Source: Protonemura montana | Lineage: Eukaryota > Arthropoda > Insecta > Plecoptera > Nemouridae | Direction: 5' to 3' | Assembly (NCBI GenBank): GCA_947568835.1 | Contig: CANOQG010000007.1 | Location: 310,001 to 374,000 of the forward strand | DNA length: 64,000 bases | Notes under the pieces: model-generated | The model's input: the letters and a program-made list of their open reading frames with translations, nothing else | Database searches by the model: none | Told to the model about the DNA's origin: nothing | Shown here: piece after piece, positions 24,403-36,359 of the stretch | Layout: each line of letters starts with the position of its first letter | How positions within the stretch are numbered: position 1 is the first letter of the stretch | Made by a program: the position numbers and the translations under genes

Positions 24403-25117
24403 ATGTAATGCCCCATGTCCTGCTCCTTGTCCTCCCCCTGTCCTGCCCTATGTCTTATGTCCTGCCCCATGTCCTGCCTCATGTCCTGCCCCATGTCCTG
24501 CCCTATGTCCTGTTTCATGTCCTGCCCCATTTCCTGCCCCATGTCCTGCTCCATGTCCTGCCCCATGTCCTGCCCCATGTCCCGCTCCATGTCCTCCCCC
24601 TGTCCTGCCTCATGTCCCATGTCCTGCCCCATGTCCTGCCCCATGTCCTGCCCCATGTCCTGCCCCATGTCCAGTCCCATGTCCTGCCCCATGTTTTGCC
24701 CCATGTCCTGTCCAATGTCCTGCCTCATGTCCTGCCCCATGTCCTGCCCCATGTCCTGCCCCATGTCCTGCCCCATGTCCTGCCCTATGTCCTGCCCCAT
24801 GTCCTGCCCCATGTCCTGCCCTATGTCCTGTGCAATGTCCTGTCCCATGTCCTGCCCCATGTCCTGCCCCATGTCCTTCCCTATGTCCTGTCCCATGTCC
24901 TGCCCCATGTCCTGCCCCATGTCCTGCTCCATGTCCTGTCCCATGTCCTGCCCCATGTCCTGCCCCATGTCCTGCCCCATGTCCTGCCCTATGTCCTGTC
25001 CCATGTCCTGCCCCATGTCCTGCCCCATGTCCTGCCCCATGTCCTGCCCCATGTCTTTCCCCATGTCCCATGTCCTGCCTCATGTCCTGCCCCATGTCCT
25101 GCCCCATAGCCTGGCCA
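24403..25117. repeat. Module M, TTG lineage (715 bp)
   Basis: Full length. The second unit is followed by TTGTCC instead of ATGTCC near 24,427. This is the leftmost M with that change; every later M that follows a Pb copy has it. Confidence 0.92.
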
Positions 25118-25659
25118 ATGTCCTGCCCCATGTCCTGTCCCATGTCCTGCCCCATGTCCTGCTCCCTGTCCTGCCCCATGTCCTGCCCTATGTCCTGTCC
25201 CATGTCCTGCCCCATGTCCTGCCCCATGTCCTGCCCCATGTCCTGCCCTATGTCCTTCCCCATGTCCTGCCCCATGTCCTGCCCCATGTCCTGTCCCATG
25301 TCATGTCCCATGTCCTGCTCCATGTCCTGCCCCATGTCCTGCCCCATGTCCTGCCCTATGTCCTGCCCCATGTCCTGCCCCATGTCCTGCCCCATGTCCT
25401 GCCCCATGTCCTGCCCCATGTCCTGCCCCATGTCCTGCCCCATGTCCCATGTCCTGCCCCATGTCCTGCCCCTTGTCCTGTCCCATTTCCTGCCCCATGT
25501 CCTACCCCATGTCCTGCCCCATGTCCTGCCCCATGTCCTGCCCCATGTCCTGCCTCATGTCCTGCCCCATGTCTTGCCCCATGTCCCATGTCCTGCCCCA
25601 TGTCCTGCCCCATGTCCTGCCCCATGTCCTGCCCTATGTCCTGTCTTATGTCCTGCCCC
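25118..25659. repeat. Module L (542 bp)
   Basis: Exact length match to 14,869 at a 10,249-bp offset; includes GCTCCCTG near 25,162 and the Pb-type tail. Confidence 0.88.
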
Positions 25660-26374
25660 ATGTAATGCCCCATGTCCTGCTCCATGTCCTCCCCCTGTCC
25701 TGCCCTATGTCTTATGTCCTGCCCCATGTCCTGCCTCATGTCCTGCCCCATGTCCTGCCCTATGTCCTGTTTCATGTCCTGCCCCATTTCCTGCCCCATG
25801 TCCTGCTCCATGTCCTGCCCCATGTCCTGCCCCATGTCCCGCTCCATGTCCTCCCCCTGTCCTGCCTCATGTCCCATGTCCTGCCCCATGTCCTGCCCCA
25901 TGTCCTGCCCCATGTCCTGCCCCATGTCCAGTCCCATGTCCTGCCCCATGTTTTGCCCCATGTCCTGTCCAATGTCCTGCCTCATGTCCTGCCCCATGTC
26001 CTGCCCCATGTCCTGCCCCATGTCCTGCCCCATGTCCTGCCCTATGTCCTGCCCCATGTCCTGCCCCATGTCCTGCCCTATGTCCTGTGCAATGTCCTGT
26101 CCCATGTCCTGCCCCATGTCCTGCCCCATGTCCTTCCCTATGTCCTGTCCCATGTCCTGCCCCATGTCCTGCCCCATGTCCTGCTCCATGTCCTGTCCCA
26201 TGTCCTGCCCCATGTCCTGCCCCATGTCCTGCCCCATGTCCTGCCCTATGTCCTGTCCCATGTCCTGCCCCATGTCCTGCCCCATGTCCTGCCCCATGTC
26301 CTGCCCCATGTCTTTCCCCATGTCCCATGTCCTGCCTCATGTCCTGCCCCATGTCCTGCCCCATAGCCTGGCCA
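25660..26374. repeat. Module M (715 bp)
   Basis: Second M of the trio, with the ATG state in its second unit. Confidence 0.92.
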
Positions 26375-27811
26375 ATGTCCTGCCCCATGTCCTGTCCCAT
26401 GTCCTGCCCCATGTTTTGCCCCATGTCCTGCCCCATGTCCTGCCCTATGTCCTGTCCCATGTCCTGCCCCATGTCCTGCCCCATGTCCTGTCCCATGTCC
26501 TGCCTCATGTCCTACCCCATGTCCTGCCCTATGTCCTGCCCCATGTCCTGCCCCATGTCCTGCCCCATGTCCTGCGCCATGTCCTGCCCCATGTCCTGTC
26601 CCATGTCATGTCCCATGTCCTGCTCCATGTCCTGCCCCATGTCCTGCCCCATAGCCTGCCCTATGTCCTGCCCCATGTCCTGCCCCATGTCCTGCCCCAT
26701 GTCCTGCCCCATGTCCTGCCCCATGTCCTGCCCCATGTCCCATGTCCTGCCCCATGTCCTGCCCCATGTCCTGCCCCATGTCCTGCCCCATGTCCTGCCC
26801 CATGTCTTGCCCCATGTCCCATGTCCTGCCCCATGTCCTGCCCCATGTCCTACCCCATGTCCTGCCCTATGTCCTGTCTTATGTCCTGCCCCATGTCCTG
26901 CCCCATGTCCTGCTCCATGTCCTTCCCCTGTCCTGCCCTATGTCCCATGTCCTGCCCCATGTCTTGCCTCATGTCCTGCCCCATGTCCTGCCCTATGTCC
27001 TGTCCCATGTCCTGCCCCATTTCCTGCCCCATGTCCTGCTCCATGTCCTGCCCCATGTCCTGCCCCATGTCCCGCTCCATGTCCTCCCCCTGTCCTGCCT
27101 CATGTCCCATGTCCTGCCCCATGTCCTGCCCCATGTCCTGCCCCATGTCCTGCAACATGTCCTGTCCCATGTCCTGCCCCATGTTTTGCCCCATGTCCTG
27201 TCCAATGTCCTGCCTTATGTCCTGCCCCATGTCCTGCCCCATGTCCTGCCCCATGTCCTGCCCCATGTCCTGCCCTATGTCCTGCCCCATGTCCTGCCCC
27301 ATGTCCTGCCCTATGTCCTGTCCCATGTCCTGTCCCATGTCCTGCCCCATGTCCTGCCCCATGTCCTTCCCTATGTCCTGTCCCATGTCCTGCCCCATGT
27401 CCTGCCCCATGTCCTGCTCCATGTCCTGTCCCATGTCCTGCCCCATGTCCTGCCCCATGTCCTGCCCCATGTCCTGCCCTATGTCCTGCCCCATGTCCTG
27501 CCCCATGTCCTGCCCTATGTCCTGTCCCATGTCCTGTCCCATGTCCTGCCCCATGTCCTGCCCCATGTCCTTCCCTATGTCCTGTCCCATGTCCTGCCCC
27601 ATGTCCTGCCCCATGTCCTGCTCCATGTCCTGTCCCATGTCCTGCCCCATGTCCTGCCCCATGTCCTGCCCCATGTCCTGCCCTATGTCCTGTCCCATGT
27701 CCTGCCCCATGTCCTGCCCCATGTCCTGCCCCATGTCCTGCCCCATGTCTTTCCCCATGTCCCATGTCCTGCCTCATGTCCTGCCCCATGTCCTGCCCCA
27801 TAGCCTGGCCA
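26375..27811. repeat. Module N1, extended form (1,437 bp)
   Basis: N1 with the ATAGCCTGCCCT state near 26,652. It is 204 bp longer than the basic form because 17 units are tandemly doubled (27,265-27,672). Confidence 0.88.
27265..27672. repeat. 204-bp (17-unit) tandem doubling inside N1
   Basis: Units C-A-A-C-B-B-A-A-ATGTCCTTCCCT-B-A-A-E-B-A-A-A occur at 27,265-27,468 and again at 27,469-27,672. The same doubling is present at 30,933-31,340 and 48,209-48,616. Confidence 0.93.
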
Positions 27812-28070
27812 ATGTCCTGCCCCATGTCCTGTCCCATGTCCTGCCCCATGTTTTGCCCCATGTCCTGCCCCATGTCCTGCCCTATGTCCTGTCCCATGTC
27901 CTGCCCCATGTCCTGCCCCATGTCCTGCCCCATGTCCTGCCCCATGTCCTGCCCCATGTCCTGCCTCATGTCCTGCCCCATGTCTTGCCCCATGTCCCAT
28001 GTCCTGCCCCATGTCCTGCCCCATGTCCTGCCCCATGTCCTGCCCTATGTCCTGTCTTATGTCCTGCCCC
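27812..28070. repeat. Hybrid: post-TAG head fused to P tail (259 bp)
   Basis: Starts A, B, A, ATGTTTTGCCCC, A, A, C, B, A, A like N1. At about 27,916 it enters the last part of P (D, A, ATGTCTTGCCCC, s, A x3, C, ATGTCCTGTCTT, A). This is the crossover point of the 3,668-bp tandem duplication. Confidence 0.84.
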
Positions 28071-28785
28071 ATGTAATGCCCCATGTCCTGCTCCTTGTCC
28101 TCCCCCTGTCCTGCCCTATGTCTTATGTCCTGCCCCATGTCCTGCCTCATGTCCTGCCCCATGTCCTGCCCTATGTCCTGTTTCATGTCCTGCCCCATTT
28201 CCTGCCCCATGTCCTGCTCCATGTCCTGCCCCATGTCCTGCCCCATGTCCCGCTCCATGTCCTCCCCCTGTCCTGCCTCATGTCCCATGTCCTGCCCCAT
28301 GTCCTGCCCCATGTCCTGCCCCATGTCCTGCCCCATGTCCAGTCCCATGTCCTGCCCCATGTTTTGCCCCATGTCCTGTCCAATGTCCTGCCTCATGTCC
28401 TGCCCCATGTCCTGCCCCATGTCCTGCCCCATGTCCTGCCCCATGTCCTGCCCTATGTCCTGCCCCATGTCCTGCCCCATGTCCTGCCCTATGTCCTGTG
28501 CAATGTCCTGTCCCATGTCCTGCCCCATGTCCTGCCCCATGTCCTTCCCTATGTCCTGTCCCATGTCCTGCCCCATGTCCTGCCCCATGTCCTGCTCCAT
28601 GTCCTGTCCCATGTCCTGCCCCATGTCCTGCCCCATGTCCTGCCCCATGTCCTGCCCTATGTCCTGTCCCATGTCCTGCCCCATGTCCTGCCCCATGTCC
28701 TGCCCCATGTCCTGCCCCATGTCTTTCCCCATGTCCCATGTCCTGCCTCATGTCCTGCCCCATGTCCTGCCCCATAGCCTGGCCA
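28071..28785. repeat. Module M, TTG lineage (715 bp)
   Basis: TTG in unit 3 near 28,095 although no Pb precedes it. This is explained by its being the 3,668-bp tandem copy of 24,403. Confidence 0.92.
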
Positions 28786-29327
28786 ATGTCCTGCCCCATG
28801 TCCTGTCCCATGTCCTGCCCCATGTCCTGCTCCCTGTCCTGCCCCATGTCCTGCCCTATGTCCTGTCCCATGTCCTGCCCCATGTCCTGCCCCATGTCCT
28901 GCCCCATGTCCTGCCCTATGTCCTTCCCCATGTCCTGCCCCATGTCCTGCCCCATGTCCTGTCCCATGTCATGTCCCATGTCCTGCTCCATGTCCTGCCC
29001 CATGTCCTGCCCCATGTCCTGCCCTATGTCCTGCCCCATGTCCTGCCCCATGTCCTGCCCCATGTCCTGCCCCATGTCCTGCCCCATGTCCTGCCCCATG
29101 TCCTGCCCCATGTCCCATGTCCTGCCCCATGTCCTGCCCCTTGTCCTGTCCCATTTCCTGCCCCATGTCCTACCCCATGTCCTGCCCCATGTCCTGCCCC
29201 ATGTCCTGCCCCATGTCCTGCCTCATGTCCTGCCCCATGTCTTGCCCCATGTCCCATGTCCTGCCCCATGTCCTGCCCCATGTCCTGCCCCATGTCCTGC
29301 CCTATGTCCTGTCTTATGTCCTGCCCC
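28786..29327. repeat. Module L (542 bp)
   Basis: Copy of 25,118 shifted by 3,668 bp, with the same length and diagnostic units. Confidence 0.88.
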
Positions 29328-30042
29328 ATGTAATGCCCCATGTCCTGCTCCATGTCCTCCCCCTGTCCTGCCCTATGTCTTATGTCCTGCCCCATGTCCT
29401 GCCTCATGTCCTGCCCCATGTCCTGCCCTATGTCCTGTTTCATGTCCTGCCCCATTTCCTGCCCCATGTCCTGCTCCATGTCCTGCCCCATGTCCTGCCC
29501 CATGTCCCGCTCCATGTCCTCCCCCTGTCCTGCCTCATGTCCCATGTCCTGCCCCATGTCCTGCCCCATGTCCTGCCCCATGTCCTGCCCCATGTCCAGT
29601 CCCATGTCCTGCCCCATGTTTTGCCCCATGTCCTGTCCAATGTCCTGCCTCATGTCCTGCCCCATGTCCTGCCCCATGTCCTGCCCCATGTCCTGCCCCA
29701 TGTCCTGCCCTATGTCCTGCCCCATGTCCTGCCCCATGTCCTGCCCTATGTCCTGTGCAATGTCCTGTCCCATGTCCTGCCCCATGTCCTGCCCCATGTC
29801 CTTCCCTATGTCCTGTCCCATGTCCTGCCCCATGTCCTGCCCCATGTCCTGCTCCATGTCCTGTCCCATGTCCTGCCCCATGTCCTGCCCCATGTCCTGC
29901 CCCATGTCCTGCCCTATGTCCTGTCCCATGTCCTGCCCCATGTCCTGCCCCATGTCCTGCCCCATGTCCTGCCCCATGTCTTTCCCCATGTCCCATGTCC
30001 TGCCTCATGTCCTGCCCCATGTCCTGCCCCATAGCCTGGCCA
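29328..30042. repeat. Module M (715 bp)
   Basis: Post-L copy with the ATG state. It lies 3,668 bp from 25,660 and 17,276 bp from 46,604. Confidence 0.92.
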
Positions 30043-31479
30043 ATGTCCTGCCCCATGTCCTGTCCCATGTCCTGCCCCATGTTTTGCCCCATGTCCTGCC
30101 CCATGTCCTGCCCTATGTCCTGTCCCATGTCCTGCCCCATGTCCTGCCCCATGTCCTGTCCCATGTCCTGCCTCATGTCCTACCCCATGTCCTGCCCTAT
30201 GTCCTGCCCCATGTCCTGCCCCATGTCCTGCCCCATGTCCTGCGCCATGTCCTGCCCCATGTCCTGTCCCATGTCATGTCCCATGTCCTGCTCCATGTCC
30301 TGCCCCATGTCCTGCCCCATAGCCTGCCCTATGTCCTGCCCCATGTCCTGCCCCATGTCCTGCCCCATGTCCTGCCCCATGTCCTGCCCCATGTCCTGCC
30401 CCATGTCCCATGTCCTGCCCCATGTCCTGCCCCATGTCCTGCCCCATGTCCTGCCCCATGTCCTGCCCCATGTCTTGCCCCATGTCCCATGTCCTGCCCC
30501 ATGTCCTGCCCCATGTCCTACCCCATGTCCTGCCCTATGTCCTGTCTTATGTCCTGCCCCATGTCCTGCCCCATGTCCTGCTCCATGTCCTTCCCCTGTC
30601 CTGCCCTATGTCCCATGTCCTGCCCCATGTCTTGCCTCATGTCCTGCCCCATGTCCTGCCCTATGTCCTGTCCCATGTCCTGCCCCATTTCCTGCCCCAT
30701 GTCCTGCTCCATGTCCTGCCCCATGTCCTGCCCCATGTCCCGCTCCATGTCCTCCCCCTGTCCTGCCTCATGTCCCATGTCCTGCCCCATGTCCTGCCCC
30801 ATGTCCTGCCCCATGTCCTGCAACATGTCCTGTCCCATGTCCTGCCCCATGTTTTGCCCCATGTCCTGTCCAATGTCCTGCCTTATGTCCTGCCCCATGT
30901 CCTGCCCCATGTCCTGCCCCATGTCCTGCCCCATGTCCTGCCCTATGTCCTGCCCCATGTCCTGCCCCATGTCCTGCCCTATGTCCTGTCCCATGTCCTG
31001 TCCCATGTCCTGCCCCATGTCCTGCCCCATGTCCTTCCCTATGTCCTGTCCCATGTCCTGCCCCATGTCCTGCCCCATGTCCTGCTCCATGTCCTGTCCC
31101 ATGTCCTGCCCCATGTCCTGCCCCATGTCCTGCCCCATGTCCTGCCCTATGTCCTGCCCCATGTCCTGCCCCATGTCCTGCCCTATGTCCTGTCCCATGT
31201 CCTGTCCCATGTCCTGCCCCATGTCCTGCCCCATGTCCTTCCCTATGTCCTGTCCCATGTCCTGCCCCATGTCCTGCCCCATGTCCTGCTCCATGTCCTG
31301 TCCCATGTCCTGCCCCATGTCCTGCCCCATGTCCTGCCCCATGTCCTGCCCTATGTCCTGTCCCATGTCCTGCCCCATGTCCTGCCCCATGTCCTGCCCC
31401 ATGTCCTGCCCCATGTCTTTCCCCATGTCCCATGTCCTGCCTCATGTCCTGCCCCATGTCCTGCCCCATAGCCTGGCCA
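30043..31479. repeat. Module N1, extended form (1,437 bp)
   Basis: Carries the ATAGCC state near 30,320 and the same 204-bp internal doubling (30,933-31,340). Confidence 0.88.
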
Positions 31480-32673
31480 ATGTCCTGCCCCATGTCCTGT
31501 CCCATGTCCTGCCCCATGTTTTGCCCCATGTCCTGCCCCATGTCCTGCCCTATGTCCTGTCCCATGTCCTGCCCCATGTCCTGCCCCATGTCCTGTCCCA
31601 TGTCCTGCCTCATGTCCTACCCTATGTCCTGCCCCATTTCCTGCCCCATGTCCTGCCCCATGTCCTGCCCCATGTCCTGCCCCATGTCCTGCCCCATGTC
31701 CTGCCCCATGTCTTGCCCCATGTCCCATGTCCTGCCCCATGTCCTGCCCCATGTCCTACCCCATGTCCTGCCCTATGTCCTGTCTTATGTCCTGCCCCAT
31801 GTCCTGCCCCATGTCCTGCTCCATGTCCTGCCCCATGTCCTGCTCCATGTCCCATGTCCTGCCCCATGTCCTGCCCCATGTCCTGTCCCATGTCCTGCCT
31901 CATGTCCTGCCCCATGTCCTGCCCCATGTCCTGCCCCATGTCCTGCCCCATGTCCTGTCCCATGTCCTGCCCCATGTCATGCCCCATGTCCTGCCCCATG
32001 TCCTGCCCCATGTCCCATGTCCTGCCCCATGTCCTGCCCTTTGTCCTGTCCCATTTCCTGCCCCATGTCCTGCCCCATGTCCTGCCCCATGTCCTGCCCC
32101 ATGTCCTGCCCCATGTCCTGCTCCATGTCCTCCCCCTGTCCTGCCCCATGTCCCATGTCCTGCCCCATGTCCTGCCCCATGTCCTTCCCCATGTCCTGCC
32201 CCATGTCCTGCCCTATGTCCTGCCCCATGTCTTGCCCCATGTCCCATGTCCTGCCCCATGTCCTGCCCCATGTCCTGCCCCATGTCCTGCCCCATGTCCT
32301 GCCCTATGTCCTGCCCCATGTCGTGCCCCATTTTCTGCTCCATGTTCCACCCCATGTCCTGCCCCATGTCCCATGTCCTGCCCCATGTCCTGCCCTTTGT
32401 CCTGTCCCATTTCCTGCCCCATGTCCTGCCCCATGTCCTGCCCCATGTCCTGCCCCATGTCCTGCCCCATGTCCTGCTCCATGTCCTCCCCCTGTCCTGC
32501 CCCATGTCCCATGTCCTGCCCCATGTCCTGCCCCATGTCCTTCCCCATGTCCTGCCCCATGTCCTGCCCTATGTCCTGCCCCATGTCTTGCCCCATGTCC
32601 CATGTCCTGCCCCATGTCCTGCCCCATGTCCTGCCCCATGTCCTGCCCCATGTCCTGCCCTATGTCCTGCCCC
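31480..32673. repeat. Module N2, extended form (1,194 bp)
   Basis: N2 plus one extra A unit and a 356-bp tandem duplication that also pulled in the first three units of P (ATGTCGTGCCCC, ATTTTCTGCTCC, ATGTTCCACCCC near 32,318 and again at 32,674). This duplicates TTTGTCC and the following 11-bp unit. Confidence 0.85.
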
Positions 32674-32713
32674 ATGTCGTGCCCCATTTTCTGCTCCATG
32701 TTCCACCCCATGT
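32002..32713. repeat. 356-bp tandem doubling across the N2/P boundary
   Basis: The TTTGTCC unit (32,038 and 32,394) and the ATGTCGTGCCCC start of P (32,318 and 32,674) each occur twice 356 bp apart. Edges are approximate because flanking units are identical. The same structure is at 49,278-49,989. Confidence 0.88.
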
Positions 32714-33433
32714 CCTGCCCCATGTCCCATGTCATGCCCCATGTCCTGCCCCATGTCCTGCCCCATGTCCTGTCCCATGTCCTGCTCCATGTCCTGCTCC
32801 ATGTCTTACCTCATGTCCCATGTCCTGCCTCATGTCCTGCCCCATGTCCTGCCCCATATCCTGCCCCATGTCCTGCCCCATGTCCTGCCCCATGTCCTGT
32901 CCCATGTCCTGCCCAATGTCCTGCCCCATGTCCTGCTCCATGTCCTGCCCCATGTCCTGCCCCATGTCCTGCCCTATGTCCTGCCCCATGTCCTGCCCCA
33001 TGTCCTGCCCCATGTCCTGCCCTATGTCCTTCCCCATGTCCTGCCCCATGTCCTGCCCCATGTCCTGTCCCATGTCATGTCCCATGTCCTGCTCCATGTC
33101 CTGCCCCATGTCCTGCCCCATGTCCTGCCCTATGTCCTGCCCCATGTCCTGCCCCATGTCCTGCCCCATGTCCTGCCCCATGTCCTGCCCCATGTCCTGC
33201 CCCATGTCCTGCCCCATGTCCCATGTCCTGCCCCATGTCCTGCCCCTTGTCCTGTCCCATTTCCTGCCCCATGTCCTACCCCATGTCCTGCCCCATGTCC
33301 TGCCCCATGTCCTGCCCCATGTCCTGCCTCATGTCCTGCCCCATGTCTTGCCCCATGTCCCATGTCCTGCCCCATGTCCTGCCCCATGTCCTGCCCCATG
33401 TCCTGCCCTATGTCCTGTCTTATGTCCTGCCCC
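32674..33433. repeat. Module P, subtype Pa (760 bp)
   Basis: Complete Pa with E-E and ATATCCTGCCCC near 32,856. It is preceded by a truncated P head created by the 356-bp duplication. Confidence 0.9.
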
Positions 33434-34282
33434 ATGTAATGCCCCATGTCCTGCTCCATGTCCTCCCCCTGTCCTGCCCTATGTCTTATGTCCTGCCCTA
33501 TGTCCTGCCTCATGTCCTGCCCCATGTCCTGCCCTATGTCCTGTCCCATGTCCTGCCCCATTTCCTGCCCCATGTCCTGCTCCATGTCCTGCCCCATGTC
33601 CTGCCCCATGTCCCGCTCCATGTCCTCCCCCTGTCCTGCCTCATGTCCCATGTCCTGCCCCATGTCCTGCCCCATGTCCTGCCCCATGTCCTGCCCCATG
33701 TCCAGTCCCATGTCCTGCCCCATGTTTTGCCCCATGTCCTGTCCAATGTCCTGCCTCATGTCCTGCCCCATGTCCTGCCCCATGTCCTGCCCCATGTCCT
33801 GCCACATGTCCTGCCCTATGTCCTGCCCCATGTCCTGCCCCATGTCCTGCCCTATGTCCTGTCCCATGTCCTGTCCCATGTCCTGCCCCATGTCCTGCCC
33901 CATGTCCTTCCCTATGTCCTGTCCCATGTCCTGCCCCATGTCCTGCCCCATGTCCTGCTCCATGTCCTGTCCCATGTCCTGCCCCATGTCCTGCCCCATG
34001 TCCTGCCCCATGTCCCATGTCCTGCCCCATGTCCTGCCCCATGTCCTGCCCCATGTCCTGCCCCATGTCCTGCCCCATGTCTTGCCCCATGTCCCATGTC
34101 CTGCCCCATGTCCTGCCCCATGTCCTACCCCATGTCCTGCCCTATGTCCTGTCTTATGTCCTGCCCCATGTCCTGCCCCATGTCCTGCCCTATGTCCTGC
34201 CCCATGTCTTGCCCCATGTCCCATGTCCTGCCCCATGTCCTGCCCCATGTCCTGCACCATGTCCTGCCCTATGTCCTGCCCC
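33434..34282. repeat. Module M-prime (849 bp)
   Basis: Has the right-hand CCAC unit near 33,800. Confidence 0.9.
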
Positions 34283-35042
34283 ATGTCGTGCCCCATTTTC
34301 TGCTCCATGTTCCACCCCATGTCCTGCCCCATGTCCCATGTCATGCCCCATGTCCTGCCCCATGTCCTGCCCCATGTCCTGTCCCATGTCCTGCTCCATG
34401 TCCTGCCCCATGTCTTACCTCATGTCCCATGTCCTGCCTCATGTCCTGCCCCATGTCCTGCCCCATATCCTGCCCCATGTCCTGCCCCATGTCCTGCCCC
34501 ATGTCCTGTCCCATGTCCTGCCCAATGTCCTGCCCCATGTCCTGCTCCCTGTCCTGCCCCATGTCCTGCCCCATGTCCTGCCCTATGTCCTGCCCCATGT
34601 CCTGCCCCATGTCCTGCCCCATGTCCTGCCCTATGTCCTTCCCCATGTCCTGCCCCATGTCCTGCCCCATGTCCTGTCCCATGTCATGTCCCATGTCCTG
34701 CTCCATGTCCTGCCCCATGTCCTGCCCCATGTCCTGCCCTATGTCCTGCCCCATGTCCTGCCCCATGTCCTGCCCCATGTCCTGCCCCATGTCCTGCCCC
34801 ATGTCCTGCCCCATGTCCTGCCCCATGTCCCATGTCCTGCCCCATGTCCTGCCCCTTGTCCTGTCCCATTTCCTGCCCCATGTCCTACCCCATGTCCTGC
34901 CCCATGTCCTGCCCCATGTCCTGCCCCATGTCCTGCCTCATGTCCTGCCCCATGTCTTGCCCCATGTCCCATGTCCTGCCCCATGTCCTGCCCCATGTCC
35001 TGCCCCATGTCCTGCCCTATGTCCTGTCTTATGTCCTGCCCC
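34283..35042. repeat. Module P, subtype Pb (760 bp)
   Basis: B-E-A and GCTCCCTG near 34,547. It lacks the doubled C unit seen in the Pb copies at 39,510, 42,491 and 56,786. Confidence 0.9.
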
Positions 35043-35817
35043 ATGTAATGCCCCATGTCCTGCTCCTTGTCCTCCCCCTGTCCTGCCCTATGTCTTATGT
35101 CCTGCCCCATGTCCTGCCTCATGTCCTGCCCCATGTCCTGCCCTATGTCCTGTTTCATGTCCTGCCCCATTTCCTGCCCCATGTCCTGCTCCATGTCCTG
35201 CCCCATGTCCTGCCCCATGTCCCGCTCCATGTCCTCCCCCTGTCCTGCCTCATGTCCCATGTCCTGCCCCATGTCCTGCCCCATGTCCTGCCCCATGTCC
35301 TGCCCCATGTCCAGTCCCATGTCCTGCCCCATGTTTTGCCCCATGTCCTGTCCAATGTCCTGCCTCATGTCCTGCCCAATGTCCTGCCCCATGTCCTGCC
35401 CCATGTCCTGCCCCATGTCCTGCCCTATGTCCTGCCCCATGTCCTGCCCCATGTCCTGCCCTATGTCCTGTGCAATGTCCTGTCCCATGTCCTGCCCCAT
35501 GTCCTGCCCCATGTCCTGCCCTATGTCCTGTGCAATGTCCTGTCCCATGTCCTGCCCCATGTCCTGCCCCATGTCCTTCCCTATGTCCTGTCCCATGTCC
35601 TGCCCCATGTCCTGCCCCATGTCCTGCTCCATGTCCTGTCCCATGTCCTGCCCCATGTCCTGCCCCATGTCCTGCCCCATGTCCTGCCCTATGTCCTGTC
35701 CCATGTCCTGCCCCATGTCCTGCCCCATGTCCTGCCCCATGTCCTGCCCCATGTCTTTCCCCATGTCCCATGTCCTGCCTCATGTCCTGCCCCATGTCCT
35801 GCCCCATAGCCTGGCCA
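35043..35817. repeat. Module M, long TTG form (775 bp)
   Basis: TTG near 35,067 and a GCCCA unit near 35,385. It is 60 bp longer than standard because five units (C, ATGTCCTGTGCA, B, A, A) are tandemly doubled at 35,461-35,580. Confidence 0.92.
35461..35580. repeat. 60-bp (5-unit) tandem doubling inside M
   Basis: Two adjacent 60-bp stretches with the ATGTCCTGTGCA unit in each, differing only near the end of the second. Also at 52,737-52,856. It accounts for the 775-bp M form. Confidence 0.93.
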
Positions 35818-36359
35818 ATGTCCTGCCCCATGTCCTGTCCCATGTCCTGCCCCATGTCCTGCTCCCTGTCCTGCCCCATGTCCTGCCCTATGTCCTGTCC
35901 CATGTCCTGCCCCATGTCCTGCCCCATGTCCTGCCCCATGTCCTGCCCTATGTCCTTCCTCATGTCCTGCCCCATGTCCTGCCCCATGTCCTGTCCCATG
36001 TCATGTCCCATGTCCTGCTCCATGTCCTGCCCCATGTCCTGCCCCATGTCCTGCCCTATGTCCTGCCCCATGTCCTGCCCCATGTCCTGCCCCATGTCCT
36101 GCCCCATGTCCTGCCCCATGTCCTGCCCCATGTCCTGCCCCATGTCCCATGTCCTGCCCCATGTCCTGCCCCTTGTCCTGTCCCATTTCCTGCCCCATGT
36201 CCTACCCCATGTCCTGCCCCATGTCCTGCCCCATGTCCTGCCCCATGTCCTGCCTCATGTCCTGCCCCATGTCTTGCCCCATGTCCCATGTCCTGCCCCA
36301 TGTCCTGCCCCATGTCCTGCCCCATGTCCTGCCCTATGTCCTGTCTTATGTCCTGCCCC
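35818..36359. repeat. Module L (542 bp)
   Basis: Has a TTCCTC unit near 35,955 where other L copies read TTCCCC. Only the 53,094 copy shares it. Confidence 0.88.

Larger units (their letters stand above)
24248..27915. repeat. 3,668-bp tandem duplication, copy 1
   Basis: Covers P tail, M, L, M, N1 and a short post-N1 head. It recurs at 27,916-31,583 with TAA and TAG units displaced by exactly 3,668 bp at every marker. It differs from what precedes copy 2 at the F unit (A at 24,247, G at 27,915). Confidence 0.88.
27916..31583. repeat. 3,668-bp tandem duplication, copy 2
   Basis: Second copy; absent from the otherwise matching right block at 44-58 kb. It was gained in the left block after the large duplication, or lost from the right one. 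Confidence 0.88.
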
